Source of the DNA: Bedellia somnulentella
Lineage: Eukaryota > Arthropoda > Insecta > Lepidoptera > Bedelliidae
Direction of reading: 5' to 3'
Assembly: GCA_963576735.1 (NCBI GenBank)
Contig: OY755188.1
Coordinates: 14,062,323-14,126,322, forward strand
Length of the DNA stretch: 64,000 nucleotides
Part shown: one piece after another, positions 1 to 25,599 of the stretch
Position numbering within the stretch: the stretch's first letter is position 1
How the letters are laid out: every line of letters starts with the position of its first letter
Notes under the pieces: generated by a model
What the model saw: the letters and a program-made list of their open reading frames with translations, nothing else
What the model was told of the DNA's origin: nothing
Databases searched by the model: none
Position numbers and translations under genes: made by a program

Positions 1-996
1 CACATACGGGTAGTAATAAAAGCTCCGATAATAAAATAGAAATTGTCCTTACAAAAAATATTAAATTTACTGCCTAAAATACTAAATTTCCGACTACTTT
101 TGTCCGAGTAAAAATTACGAAACGACCGAATAACATACTTAAATCTTCGAAAAATCAATATGTCTGTTTATTGCCACAATACTTTTCTACCAAGTAAAAT
201 TATGCTCTACTGACAACAATGCTTTGTAATTTTTACCTCTACTTGCCTACAAGTTATTCATAAATTACACTACATGTTTCATAGGGATTATGCATTTAAG
301 GTGCTCGTTCCGCTGTGCTTCGCTCGCTCGTTTTATACATAACCTAACCTAGGTAAATGTGACCTAACTTTTCTTCACCTGCAGGGGGCTTTAGAACTCC
401 CAACCCACCCAAAGGATAAACTTGTCGGAGGTTCAGTATTTTATTCGGAAGTTTAGTTTTATTATTCGAAGTTAAATATATTTGTAAGTATAAATGTAAT
501 TTGATCCTGTTCATAGGTGTTTGTTAAAATTATATAATTTTTTCGGTACGTTTTAGGTTTTTTTTTGTCGGTAATTTATTAAAACGTTGGTTTATTAGAA
601 TAATAGTCAGACAGATGTAGTTGGAGATTCAATTATTTTTCGGAACCATTATTATTTTCCATCACATACCCTTCCCTATTGCGTTGAGTGACAGCGTGTT
701 CAGTCATATCAATAACGAACGGGTATCCTAAAAATTCATTATCAATCATGTGAAGTAGTCAGTCAAGTAGATCAATCAATCAAAACACAAGACGACAAGA
801 AATATATTTTCGAGTTAATTATGTGTTTGATTTGATTGCCTTTATTTTATACTAAAAGATATAGTGTAATTACTGAAATTAACCGCAAACAATCTTCTAT
901 CAACTTTAGAAATCCTGAGCGCATGTTCAACTCCTATTGTCAAGCAAAAGCACTAGTAACCGAAAACTTCTTAAAGATTATAAACAACATACATAA
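1..996. other. Upstream region of the ZAD zinc-finger gene
   Basis: I see no conserved coding frame here. The stretch is AT-rich and presumably holds the promoter and 5' UTR of the gene that starts at 997. An in-frame TAA sits directly before that ATG. Around 301-335 there is a 'cttcgctcgctcg' phrase that also occurs at about 13225-13250 and is typical of moth repeats. No TATA box or start site can be assigned. Confidence 0.4.
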
Positions 997-16578
<15,582 letters not shown>

Positions 16579-16744
16579 CTTTAGTACAATTTATTTATTG
16601 TATTCTTTGAAATAAGATAAGGTATTGTTGTGTTACTGACTAAAAAAAGATTGAACATGCAACTGTAAAAGTGTTCAGATCATATCACAAGGTTGAATAT
16701 AAGGATCATGACAGATATTTGTGTTTTATTCACTTTTATATAAA

Positions 16745-16979
16745 CATACATACATATACTCACGGCCATTAATACCAAAAACAGGTAGCCAGAGCTAGAA
16801 TAAATATTTAAAAAAAACTCCTCAGTCACATTTGGAAGTTGATTGGCGACAAGATGGTAGACATAAAGTATCTTTGGTGATGGGTTTCCATCGCCCAGAA
16901 ACCTCTTAAAAAAGCCCCATATCGTTAGTCGCCTCTTACGACATTTAGTTAGTGACATTCTAAGCAGACACTACAGGGC
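16745..16979 (-). mobile_element. Family Q repeat, diverged full length
   Basis: Minus orientation, downstream of the ZAD gene, possibly in its 3' flank. Confidence 0.82.
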
Positions 16980-16986
16980 AACATCG

Positions 16987-17081
16987 TACATACATATACT
17001 CACGGCTATAGATCCCTAGAAGGGGTAGCCAGAGCTAAGGAATAAAAGATTTCCTCAGCCACTTTTGGAAGTTGCGCGGGG
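16987..17081 (-). mobile_element. Family Q repeat, left half of a split copy
   Basis: Runs to 'cacttttggaagttg', then is interrupted by a LINE; the rest resumes at 19300. Confidence 0.88.
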
Positions 17082-18755
17082 AAGTTAAACCAACATTTTT
17101 TAACTGTACCTGGAGATAACGACACAAATGCGGAAAACTTAAATTATTTTAAAACTCACAGATACTCTTCCTCTACATTCAAGCTACACACTATAACAAC
17201 GGATAAGGTGCTAGAAGTAATAAAAAGCCTTAAATCAAATGCGCAAGGTACCGATCATATCTCACTTTCTATGCTACTCCTGACTCTTCCTACCACTTTG
17301 GAAATCATAACATTTATAGTGAATAAATCTATAGAAAGTTGCACTTTTTCGGACTTATGGAAAAGAGCTTTAGTATTACCACTTCCAAAAAAAAATTATC
17401 CTACAACCTGTGCCGACCTACGCCCGATTAGTTTACTCTCTTGCATGTCAAAAATTTTGGAAAAAGTAGTCTGTGAGCAAATGACAAAATATCTCGAGGA
17501 TAATAAAATTCTTCCAATCTTTCAATCAGGATTTCGGAAAGAGCACAGTACTACCACTGCTCTCCTTGACGTGGTCGATAGCATCTTATTGGCTCAAGAT
17601 AAGGGAAAGGCCACTCTACTGACCTTGTTGGACTGCACCCGCGCATTTGACTCGATGAATCACCCATTAGTTGTAGCTAAATTATCATACTATGGTTTTG
17701 ACTCAGCTACTATACAGTGGTTTAACAGTTACCTCACTGCACGATCACAGATTGTTAAATTAACTAAAAAGAATGGCGATGTAATATTTTCAAATGAATA
17801 CGCAGTATGTAGAGGAACACCCCAAGGATCCAACCTGGCTCCGCTGCTTTTCATTTTATACACATCAGACCTTACCTCCCATATATCCCATTGTAAATAT
17901 AACCTTTTTGCAGATGACCTACAAATCTATACTCCTATTGACTCCAATAATTTTGTCGAATCGTTGGACTCAATGAATAAGGATTTAAATAACATTGAGA
18001 AATGGTGCAAAATTAACTCTCTCACACTAAATCCTAACAAATCTAAATTCCTTATTTTAGGAAACAAAACCCAACGAACAAAGGTAGCGGAAAAAAACCC
18101 AAAATTACTAATAGGTAATGTTGAAATCGAAAGGGTCAAACAGGCACGCAACCTTGGCTTAATATTCGACGAAAATTTAAGATTTGAAAAACATGTTTTA
18201 GATAAAGTTAGTAACTGTTTTTATAAACTAAAAGTTTTATATAAAATACGACCTTATTTGAGTATCGAACTCCGTATTAAGTTATGTGACTCCTTGATAC
18301 TAAGTAAACTTAATTACGGTGATGTTGTGTATGGCCCCTGTCTTCTCGCTCGTACACAACGGCTTATACAGAGAGTGCAGAATGCGTGTATCAGGTTTTG
18401 TTACGACATTGCCCCTAGAAGTCATATATCACCTATTTTAAATCAAAATAAGATATTGAATTTAGAATCAAGGCGTAAATTACACTTGGCCACTCTTTTG
18501 TTTGGAATCATCAAACGAGGAAGCCCACTTTACTTAAATGAAAAACTGGTTTGGTCTAAACATTTGAGTCATTACACTACTCGTGGATGTGCTACATTAC
18601 TTATCACACCTCGCCATCGCACTACAGCATTTCGGGGTAGTTTTCGTTTTGCTGCCACGAAATGCTGGAATGATTTACCCCCTCCCTTAAAAAAGTTAAG
18701 CTCTTTGTCATCATTTAGGTTGAAAATGAAAGCATTCTTACAACTCAATCAATAA
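17082..18755 (+). CDS. Reverse transcriptase of a CR1/L2-like LINE, 5' truncated
   Basis: RT blocks are in order: 'LRPISLLS', 'QSGFRKEHSTTTALL', 'LDCTRAFDSMNH' (first catalytic Asp), 'GTPQGSNLAPLLF' and 'NLFADDLQIY' (FADD box, catalytic Asp pair). The C-terminal part has 'QRVQNACIRFCYDI', as in CR1/L2-type ORF2. The frame is open upstream of the first possible start at 17208, so this is the tail of a longer protein. It uses A/T-rich codons like its neighbours. An intact frame over 550 codons suggests fairly recent insertion. Confidence 0.9.
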   Translation, partial: KLNQHFLTVPGDNDTNAENLNYFKTHRYSSSTFKLHTITTDKVLEVIKSLKSNAQGTDHISLSMLLLTLPTTLEIITFIVNKSIESCTFSDLWKRALVLPLPKKNYPTTCADLRPISLLSCMSKILEKVVCEQMTKYLEDNKILPIFQSGFRKEHSTTTALLDVVDSILLAQDKGKATLLTLLDCTRAFDSMNHPLVVAKLSYYGFDSATIQWFNSYLTARSQIVKLTKKNGDVIFSNEYAVCRGTPQGSNLAPLLFILYTSDLTSHISHCKYNLFADDLQIYTPIDSNNFVESLDSMNKDLNNIEKWCKINSLTLNPNKSKFLILGNKTQRTKVAEKNPKLLIGNVEIERVKQARNLGLIFDENLRFEKHVLDKVSNCFYKLKVLYKIRPYLSIELRIKLCDSLILSKLNYGDVVYGPCLLARTQRLIQRVQNACIRFCYDIAPRSHISPILNQNKILNLESRRKLHLATLLFGIIKRGSPLYLNEKLVWSKHLSHYTTRGCATLLITPRHRTTAFRGSFRFAATKCWNDLPPPLKKLSSLSSFRLKMKAFLQLNQ

Positions 18756-19299
18756 CTTTTATCCCATCACAACATTCACACACACCCATACAATTAATAT
18801 TTATCAAACATATATGTGTAGGAGGTGTATTTATATTATAATATATTTTTTCCTTCTTACTTATTTTTTATTTTTTTTTAGTTTTATATAATTTAGATAT
18901 ATTTATAAACACAAAATATTTAGTTTCTTAAGAGAAGCAGTATATTTGTTTGTAATTATTTATGAGGTTATGCCGTATGAAAGAAGTTATATATTATATA
19001 CAAAATTCATTACTTAAAGAGAATAATAAAAAAAAAAATTTTTTTTTCTTTGTGTATGTTTGTTAGTTTTTTTCTTTTTGTTGTTTTATTATTTTTGTTT
19101 GTTTAACTTATTTATATTAAGTTGTAATATTAGTTTTAGTTATGGCGCTAACTGAAAACCAGCGTATGGGAAATTCATCAACCAAGTTGTTTGACTTTCT
19201 CATACACATGCTGAGTTGGTGCCTTTTTTTTTTATTGTTGTAAATTTACTCTGTATTTTATTATTGTGTGCCAAATAAACAATTTTTCTTCTTCTTCAT
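17082..19299 (+). mobile_element. CR1/L2-like LINE, 5' truncated, inside a Q repeat
   Basis: One open frame, 17082-18755, encodes reverse transcriptase and the C-terminal region without a break. The endonuclease and any ORF1 are missing. The 3' UTR runs to CAAATAAAC and a CTTCTTCTTC tail at about 19299. The element splits a Q repeat (16987-17081 and 19300-19448). Confidence 0.88.
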
Positions 19300-19448
19300 A
19301 TGGTAAAATAAAGTTTGTTGGTGATAGGTCTCCCTCCAACCGCATCGCCCAAAAATCCCTTAAAAAGCCCCAATACCGTTAGTCGCCTCTTACGTTCACC
19401 CACCGAAAGAAATGGGGTAGTGCTATTCTAAGCCGACACTACAGGGCA
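19300..19448 (-). mobile_element. Family Q repeat, right half of the split copy
   Basis: Continues from 'atggtaaaataaag' to 'cgacactacaggg', completing the copy begun at 16987. Confidence 0.88.
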
Positions 19449-20013
19449 AATTTTATGTAAAGGTTGTTGTTGTGGTTGTAAACAAGCCCCACAGATTATT
19501 TAAATATAGATGAATCCTCTCTTAGTGTGACTCTTGAACCTGTACACGAGAAATCTTACAGAGGTTACATGGAAGCTTAAGAGACGGTAAATCATGTAAT
19601 AATTTGGTATTACACCTTGAACAACAAAGGCTATACAACATTGGAAAAGTATTAAAACAAATCGTTTAAAAGATGATCGCACTATGAACATTTAAACTGA
19701 AATCAATATAAACTCAAGGATGGATTCAGTGAAATAAAAATAAGGGCTTATTTTCTAAGTCTTTATTACAAAACAATACCTAGTATTAACGTGAAGACTA
19801 ATTTATCACAAGAAACATTCTCAATATACATATATTATTTATACTTAAAGAATCTTGTTTCCCTAAAAATGTTTCTTTCTACATCTTAAATTGATATTTA
19901 TAACAAAATACAAAACTTAACGACCCTAATGTAAATAACTTAAGTGAATGAGGTTTATTCGAAAGTACAACCTTCAGTGTAGCTGTTTGTATATCCCAAA
20001 AACTTCATGGAAT

Positions 20014-20085
20014 ATACATACATAAATATACATACGCCATCAGTTCCCATTGGGGTAGGCAGAGACTATCGATCGCCACATTGTA
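20014..20085 (-). mobile_element. RTE-type LINE 3' tail fragment
   Basis: The minus strand reads 'ggcgatcgatagtctctgcc' and 'ccccaatgggaactgatggc', then ends TATGTATA. Confidence 0.8.
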
Positions 20086-20669
20086 AAATATATTTTTATT
20101 CATTTATAGAATAATATAGTGCAGTGCTGTTGACTCAGAAACTATTTAAAAGCTCATCACATCTAACATGACAAAGTATTTTTGTAAAAAAATAACAATT
20201 TAGAAAGAAAAATAACTGCAAAACAACATAGTTTTAACATCTTAAAAATTCAAAGAAAACTTTACATAAATTTTTGTCACAAACCGTTAACATTTTACTG
20301 CAATATAACTATTACTGACTATATCAGTCCAGTGTAAATTTTTATTTGTTGTACCCATTTAAGGCAAACCGGGACAAGAATAACTATTGTCATGCAAACA
20401 TTTTATAATCATTGAACATTAATTAATAAAGTTTTTTGTTTGTTACAGTATAAAGACTTGCCATTTTTTTAATTATGATTATTATTTGCATTGGCCTATC
20501 TTTAATACACCTCAGTTTTTTTATGTAAAACATCTTCAAAGTCAACAATATGTAGTTTTAGTTGCCAATGCTGTATTGATATCTTATAAAATTTACAATA
20601 AGTCTCTGCTAGCATCTTTCCATCATAAGGATGATATGACTAATGAAGACACATACACACAGTTTATCT

Positions 20670-20833
20670 ACATAAACATAAACGTTCACGCCGAATATCC
20701 CCGAAGGGGTTGGCAGAGGTACTAATACTTCTGAACATCACGTGACTTTGTCACCTGGTGTTCAGAGTACCCACGTTTTGCATGGACAGTGTACTCACGT
20801 GATAGGGGGCACGCCTATCGCCGTTTTGTACGA
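20670..20833 (-). mobile_element. Family P SINE, 5' truncated, with TSD
   Basis: A 13-bp TSD ACACAGTTTATCT (20657-20669, 20834-20846) encloses the distal half of the element. Both CACGTG boxes are intact. Truncation at the 5' end with a TSD is the mark of target-primed reverse transcription. Confidence 0.92.
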
Positions 20834-21598
20834 ACACAGTTTATCTCTTACCATTAATAAACAGATAAAAAGACTGTTTTGAATTCAACATTCTATTTTA
20901 GTCTCAGGTTAAAAAATGAAGTAACACTTGCTAGAAAACTAATGTTACAAGATACATTTTCTGCAGTTACTTTTTCACTTTACTTTTGTTCATTTAATTA
21001 ACCAAGAATCACAATTTCACACACATAAACACCATATGTGGTTTTTGTCTCTGTTCTATAGAGTAGAAGCCTATCTTTTTCCTTGACAGTTAGCTGTATC
21101 ATAACTTTATACTCATGTCCCCACTCAACAGACATTTACTGCTACTACTTAATATTTTTTCAATGAGAATCACTGCACCACATTCATTAGGTTTCTGCAA
21201 CGTTCACCAAATTATCCTCACTAAACCATGTTGGTGTCTGAAGTCTGCTTACCCAAACTTTGGTCAAAAAATCCTGTTTAATCGAGATTTGAATCAATTG
21301 ACGCCTGTCTTGCCTGTAAATATGGGCTATTATGGATATTGGTTTCTTCAGGATATTTTACTTGAATCACATCAAACTTTACACATTGGTAATTTCTTGA
21401 AAAATCTTGATCCTGCTCAAACATTGCTTATTCTGGGTACAAAACCGCTATTCAATGACAGCACATGATAAAACGACGGACACATAAATATCAGTATAAT
21501 ATCATTCATCTATTTCATTCACTCATTCATTGTTCAACTCACAATAAGTTAACACTTCACTTTTCTAAGGCCACTAGAGCTCAAGAGTTCAATTTGAG

Positions 21599-21758
21599 CT
21601 AAGACTTTGGTATATTACTCTTGTTGGTTACTAAAACACAAGACTTGGGTAACATATTTCGTAACGTGGAGTTTTCTTGACGTAGGGATGTTATTTCTTG
21701 GTTTAATTTTAGAACTTCCATTACTAGCTTCTCGTTTTCCATTTCTAATTTGTCGAAC
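21599..21758 (-). CDS. Usf: Usf exon 7, leucine zipper and stop
   Basis: The acceptor is GTTTCCAG. Five Leu at heptad spacing, then a short tail and TAG (21601-21599). Confidence 0.93.
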
Positions 21759-24700
21759 CTGGAAACAACATATTACGGATAAGAACACGTAAATAGATAT
21801 ATACCCTGCATTTTTTGGCTGTAATAAAACTCAAGAATTGGTGGAAGAAAATAAATAAAAATTACAAAAATGTAAGGGGCGCTGGCACAGCCTGTAAATA
21901 TAGGCATGGCATAGAGTTCATTCTATACCCATTTCATGAAAAAAAAAATATGTAAGATTCTTTGGTATAGCAACTGATTGTAGATCACATGTCAAAAATT
22001 TATTATATAGTTTAAGTTCTTTTGGAAGCTACTTGGTCGATCAAAATACTTTTGAAGGTAAACTTGCATGCCATCTTGTGTGGGGTTTAGTAAACATTAT
22101 AGATAAAGTTTTACAAAGTATTTTTGACGTCGAACATGATTTTTCAATAATCAGCTGCCCCATCAGTTTGGTAATTAAACCACAAGCCCAAGGCAATATA
22201 CCTTCTTTTTTGCTGTACCGGACAAACCAGAGTTTGGTATTAATGTGCCAGTTATTAGTTATTATCCAGTTATTGATATAGTTTTGTAATTAAAATAATT
22301 AATTTGTTTAATTATGGTAAAATATTTTTTTAATCCCATACATACATATACTTACGCCGTTAGTTCTAATTAGGGTAGACAGTGAATATGAATCGCCACT
22401 TTTTATGACCCTGGCAAACCTCTCTAGCTTCGTTCACTCTTCCATCAATCTTTTCATACATGCTCTTTTATTCTTCATACTTCGAGACTTGCCTTTTTGA
22501 GCACATTCTCTTTTAGGTTAAATCCCCTTTTGTAAGAACCTAAATATATTTTTTCTTACCTTTTCTGCTTCCCCGAAAGCTCAGTAATAAATCCACAAGC
22601 CCTAGCCAATATACCTCCTTTGCTTGCTGTATCGGGTAAACCTGAGTTGGGTATTAGTGTGCCCAACCTGGTTATCCAGTTGTTGATTTTATCTCGACGA
22701 CGTCTTTCTACCTCATTGTGAGTGGCGCGTCTTTTGTCGTCTCTCTGTAAGTTAGATATATGATGATGAGGACTTGGTTTGAGTTGTGAATATTTATATT
22801 TAAAACAAACTTTAAAAATATGATCTGACAAACTAAGGAACTAGGAGAAAGACATAGAATACTTTTACCTGTAAAAAATCTTTCAACAATGGTACCCACC
22901 TACCTTGATAAGATACAAAGGCTATGTATACTCATGCTTGCATTCCAAATATTAGCCTTACTTATTTATAGAGGTTTGGGCCTACAAGCAGATTTTATTA
23001 TGACTCTGCTAATAATCAATTTCATTCAAACAAAACGATATCCGATGAGGATTAATGTTGCACAGTATAAAATTAAAATATTATACAAACATACCTTTTT
23101 ACTGATGACTTTGTTTATTAAGGGATCTATTTTGATGGCTTTCTTTTTTGAAGACGCATTGCCAAAGACTTCTACAGTGTTTCCTATGACATAAAACTCT
23201 CCACCAGGTATCACTGAAAAAGTAAACAGATTTATTACAAAAAGTAGCAATAGCATAAAATTTTCATTATCACAGATAAGAAATAAAACTTAGGAGCTAC
23301 CTAATTTAAGCTGTTTTGATTGTATATCCAGCATAATATTTTCTAATCTATTTACTTTCATTATAATGGTGTGGATAAAGAAATGGTTGCCATACACATC
23401 TTAATTATAATACAAAATTAACAAAGGGTTAGAGAATGTGATAATTGCAAGAAATCCAAAATGGCTAAGAAAATATTGAACCATGTAACTCTGATCATGT
23501 GGTTACAATATTGAAGAATAAAATGGGCATTTTGAACATGGAGGAACAAAATGCCATATATTTAGAAAAGATACCATCCTTGCAAATATAGCATTATAGA
23601 TTGTTACACTTGTATTGGTTTGGCCACAGTCCTCCATGTTTCTTGGGGCGGGTTGGCAAACCAACCAGCTCAAGTCATGCTGTACTGTACTGTACACCCC
23701 TAATAGAAGGCATACCTCTGATTGTCAGGTGTCAGTGCATTCATGTGATAGGGAACAGGTTATAATAAACTGTAAAACAATCCATACCCGCTGCAAGTTG
23801 TCTTGTACTACAGGATAGGATACTAAATATAAAATATCTCTTACTGGATATCATTGATTTTTTATTGTGTAATTTAAATCAAATTATTTACCATGTGCTG
23901 GCGATCCTGTAGTTTGACTACTGTCATCACCTGACATTGGTACAAATCTATATGATAGGCCACCAGCTGAAAACAAAAATATATTTTTTAATAAGTATTA
24001 AAACTATGTTCAATATATTTAATTATATCTAAATATGTTTTATTAATATGTATCAGGAATAAAATAGCTCTTTAAATACATATTGTAGTGGTAGGCAGAC
24101 ACTATCAATTGTGTCTTAGTCACCTGTTCTTCAGAGTGCCCACATTTTGCTTGGACTGTGTACTTAAATGATAGGGGGCAGGACTATGGCCGTTTTGTAT
24201 GAATACTCTGTCACATGACTAAGTACCACTCAGCCATGTGGGGTCTCCACACAATGTTTTCCCTCACCATTAACAACCATGATAAATTAATCACACATAT
24301 CCCGTGGGTTTATTCTAATAGGCATTCCCAGAGGCGATACCCAACCTGAATAAGCTACTGGCCTTCTGGACGGAATCAGTCTGGGAGAATTAAATGACGG
24401 CTGGGTCCGCGCACAATGGCCTGCCATACTGGGCTAGGTGCGGACACCCGTGGCATTTACAGCATATCTAATAAAAGTAATAATTAAACACACATATGTC
24501 TAAAAGAAGACAAATTGGTGTAGACCCAATCCAGGATTTAAACCCTCATTATCTTCATGATAAGCAGTATATATGTTCAGTTGAGCCGTCATGGTTCCTT
24601 TTATGAAGCTTAACAATATTAACGAAATTAAATTTATTCTCCAAATAAAACTTACATGGGTTTACCTAAACATAGTTAATAAATGCTTACCTAAGTCTTT

Positions 24701-25528
24701 AAAGTATGATGGCTCTGCATTGTCTTCTTCAATGCTGGCTATATATCTTTCAGCTAAATTTGCTTTATCACTGTCAATATCTGGAAGCAAAGTACAATGA
24801 TTCTTAACAATAATACAAAGAAATTGAGTCAAGAACAACTTGACAATAGCTTCCAACATTTAAACCTATTCATCTAATTCACTTAGATTTTTATCTCTTG
24901 AATGACTAATGTTTCACATAGATAAGACTAGTTACAACCATGAGTATTTGAAAACAGGTCAGTAGCAGAGTCCAAGGAGTTACGCAGAATGATCACTTTT
25001 TATTTTTTTTTAAAAAAAACGAGTAACAGGAACGAGTGCTGAATCAAAACTTTATTTACTTGGATAATTGGCTAACCAAATAAGTTGGCGCTGAAAATAA
25101 TATTGGTAATTTACAATCAGTGTATAAACAGTTTTTCTACCTGAATTTAACATAGAAACCACTCAGCTAACTTGATAAGTCGATCTCTAATTAAGATCGA
25201 AAAAATTCCTCAGAAGTCATGGTATTTTGATGTGAATCGTAGTAACGGTAACATCACGTTACTTACCATATTTTACAGAATCTGCCGTGATGTATTCCGC
25301 CTCAGGACTAGAAAGAAAATAAAGAAAGTAAAACAGTTAAATCAGAATAATGTTACAAAATTGGAAAATAGCGATTGCTGTTGATTGCCAAGTTGCAAAA
25401 ATATGAGACGGCGACCTTCAATGCTGACTAAATAAGTATTATAGTAAAATATGTGTTTTATTAAATACACCGCACATTTACCTATTATCTAGAGATCTGT
25501 CTTGCACTTCTTGTTCAGATTTAGACAT
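21599..25528 (-). CDS. Usf: Upstream stimulatory factor (bHLH-leucine zipper), 7 exons, 238 aa
   Basis: A nuclear transcription factor of the USF family, which binds CACGTG E-boxes as dimers. Exons, 5' to 3': 25528-25482, 25307-25267, 24780-24691, 23966-23892, 23213-23095, 22744-22560 and 21758-21599; all introns are GT-AG and phases agree. Residues 85-97 (GGEFYVIG) correspond to the USF-specific region. Residues 125-183 are the bHLH; H133, E137 and R141 are the three base-contacting residues for CACGTG. The zipper has Leu at 190, 197, 204, 211 and 218, five perfect heptads. The protein is shorter than vertebrate USF (about 310-345 aa), mostly in the N-terminal region. A relic of a second bHLH exon lies in the last intron. 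Confidence 0.95.
22152..22290 (-). pseudogene. Relic second copy of the Usf bHLH exon
   Basis: Aligns with the minus strand of exon 6 from the helix 1 region to near its 3' end. 'ACATTAATACCAAACTCTGG' parallels the functional sequence, and 'GGTATATTG' with 'GGGCTTGTGG' are kept. It has a 1-bp deletion, lacks the basic region and has no donor at its 3' end, so it cannot act as an exon. It lies in the last intron, 412 bp from the real exon. Confidence 0.85.
22335..22535 (-). mobile_element. RTE-type LINE 3' end, in the last Usf intron
   Basis: The minus strand shows a diverged ORF2 C-terminus (MKRLMEE-like, 'ARE'), then a 3' end with 'GGCGTAAGTATATGTATG'. It sits between the real bHLH exon and its relic. 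Confidence 0.78.
22560..22744 (-). CDS. Usf: Usf exon 6, basic helix-loop-helix
   Basis: The acceptor is AACTTACAG and the donor AAAAG|GTAAGA. Encodes RDDKRRATHNEVERRRRDK and the rest of the HLH up to 'CGFITEL'. The basic region is nearly the same as in other USF proteins. Confidence 0.97.
23095..23213 (-). CDS. Usf: Usf exon 5, USF-specific region
   Basis: The acceptor is TTTTTCAG and the donor AAAAAG|GTATGT, phase 0 out. Contains GGEFYVIGNTVEVF, matching the conserved GQFYVM region of USF proteins, then a basic stretch. Confidence 0.9.
23892..23966 (-). CDS. Usf: Usf exon 4
   Basis: The acceptor is GTTTTCAG and the donor CATG|GTAAAT. Contains 'GGLSYRFVP', like the Y-R-F motif before the USF-specific region. 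Phase 1 on both sides. Confidence 0.87.
24081..24300 (-). mobile_element. Family P SINE, distal half (split copy)
   Basis: Body from 'gtgtcttagtcacctg' to 'aattaatcacacatat', then interrupted by a small retroposon; the tRNA-derived half resumes at 24498. Lies in a Usf intron. Confidence 0.85.
24301..24481 (+). mobile_element. 181-bp 5'-truncated retroposon nested in a P SINE
   Basis: Bounded by a 16-bp TSD with one mismatch (24285-24300, 24482-24497). It ends 'aataaaagtaat', A-rich, so the plus strand is the sense strand. It looks like a LINE 3' UTR. Confidence 0.8.
24498..24600 (-). mobile_element. Family P SINE, head half (split copy)
   Basis: From 'tctaaaagaagacaaattgg' to the decayed tRNA head near 24590. 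Confidence 0.8.
24691..24780 (-). CDS. Usf: Usf exon 3
   Basis: The acceptor is GCTTCCAG and the donor CTTAG|GTAAGC. Acidic segment, residues 30-59. Phase 1 on both sides. Confidence 0.85.
25267..25307 (-). CDS. Usf: Usf exon 2 (41 nt)
   Basis: The acceptor is TTTCTAG and the donor TATG|GTAAGT. Encodes PEAEYITADSVKY. Phase 2 in, phase 1 out. Confidence 0.8.
25482..25528 (-). CDS. Usf: Usf exon 1
   Basis: Starts MSKSEQEVQDRS; the ATG has a purine at -3. The donor is AATAG|GTAAAT, phase 2. The start is inferred from the short acidic N-terminus and frame continuity. Confidence 0.8.
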
Positions 25529-25587
25529 TTCTAAACAATGTTATTTCCAAATTTTATCAGAATTGATCACGGGAACAAAATAAACGG

Positions 25588-25597
25588 GTCATGTGAC
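25588..25597. promoter_or_regulatory. E-box-like site upstream of Usf start
   Basis: GTCATGTGAC lies 60 bp 5' of the Usf ATG. It differs by one base from the USF optimum GTCACGTGAC. A role in self-regulation is a guess from position and similarity. Confidence 0.3.
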
Positions 25598-25599
25598 GA

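Larger units (their letters stand above)
19740..21598 (-). other. Probable 3' UTR and 3' flank of Usf
   Basis: No coding features. AT-rich, with a P SINE (20670-20833) and an RTE tail (20014-20085). Several minus-strand AATAAA-like sites exist; none can be chosen as the real poly(A) signal. Confidence 0.35.

Noticed and set aside
21115..21468. 117-codon plus-strand ORF
   Set aside because: No recognisable domain, starts within the likely Usf 3' UTR; codon pattern gives no support.
22889..23194. 101-codon plus-strand ORF
   Set aside because: Shadow of Usf exon 5 and its intron; the minus-strand reading has splice sites and a USF-specific region.
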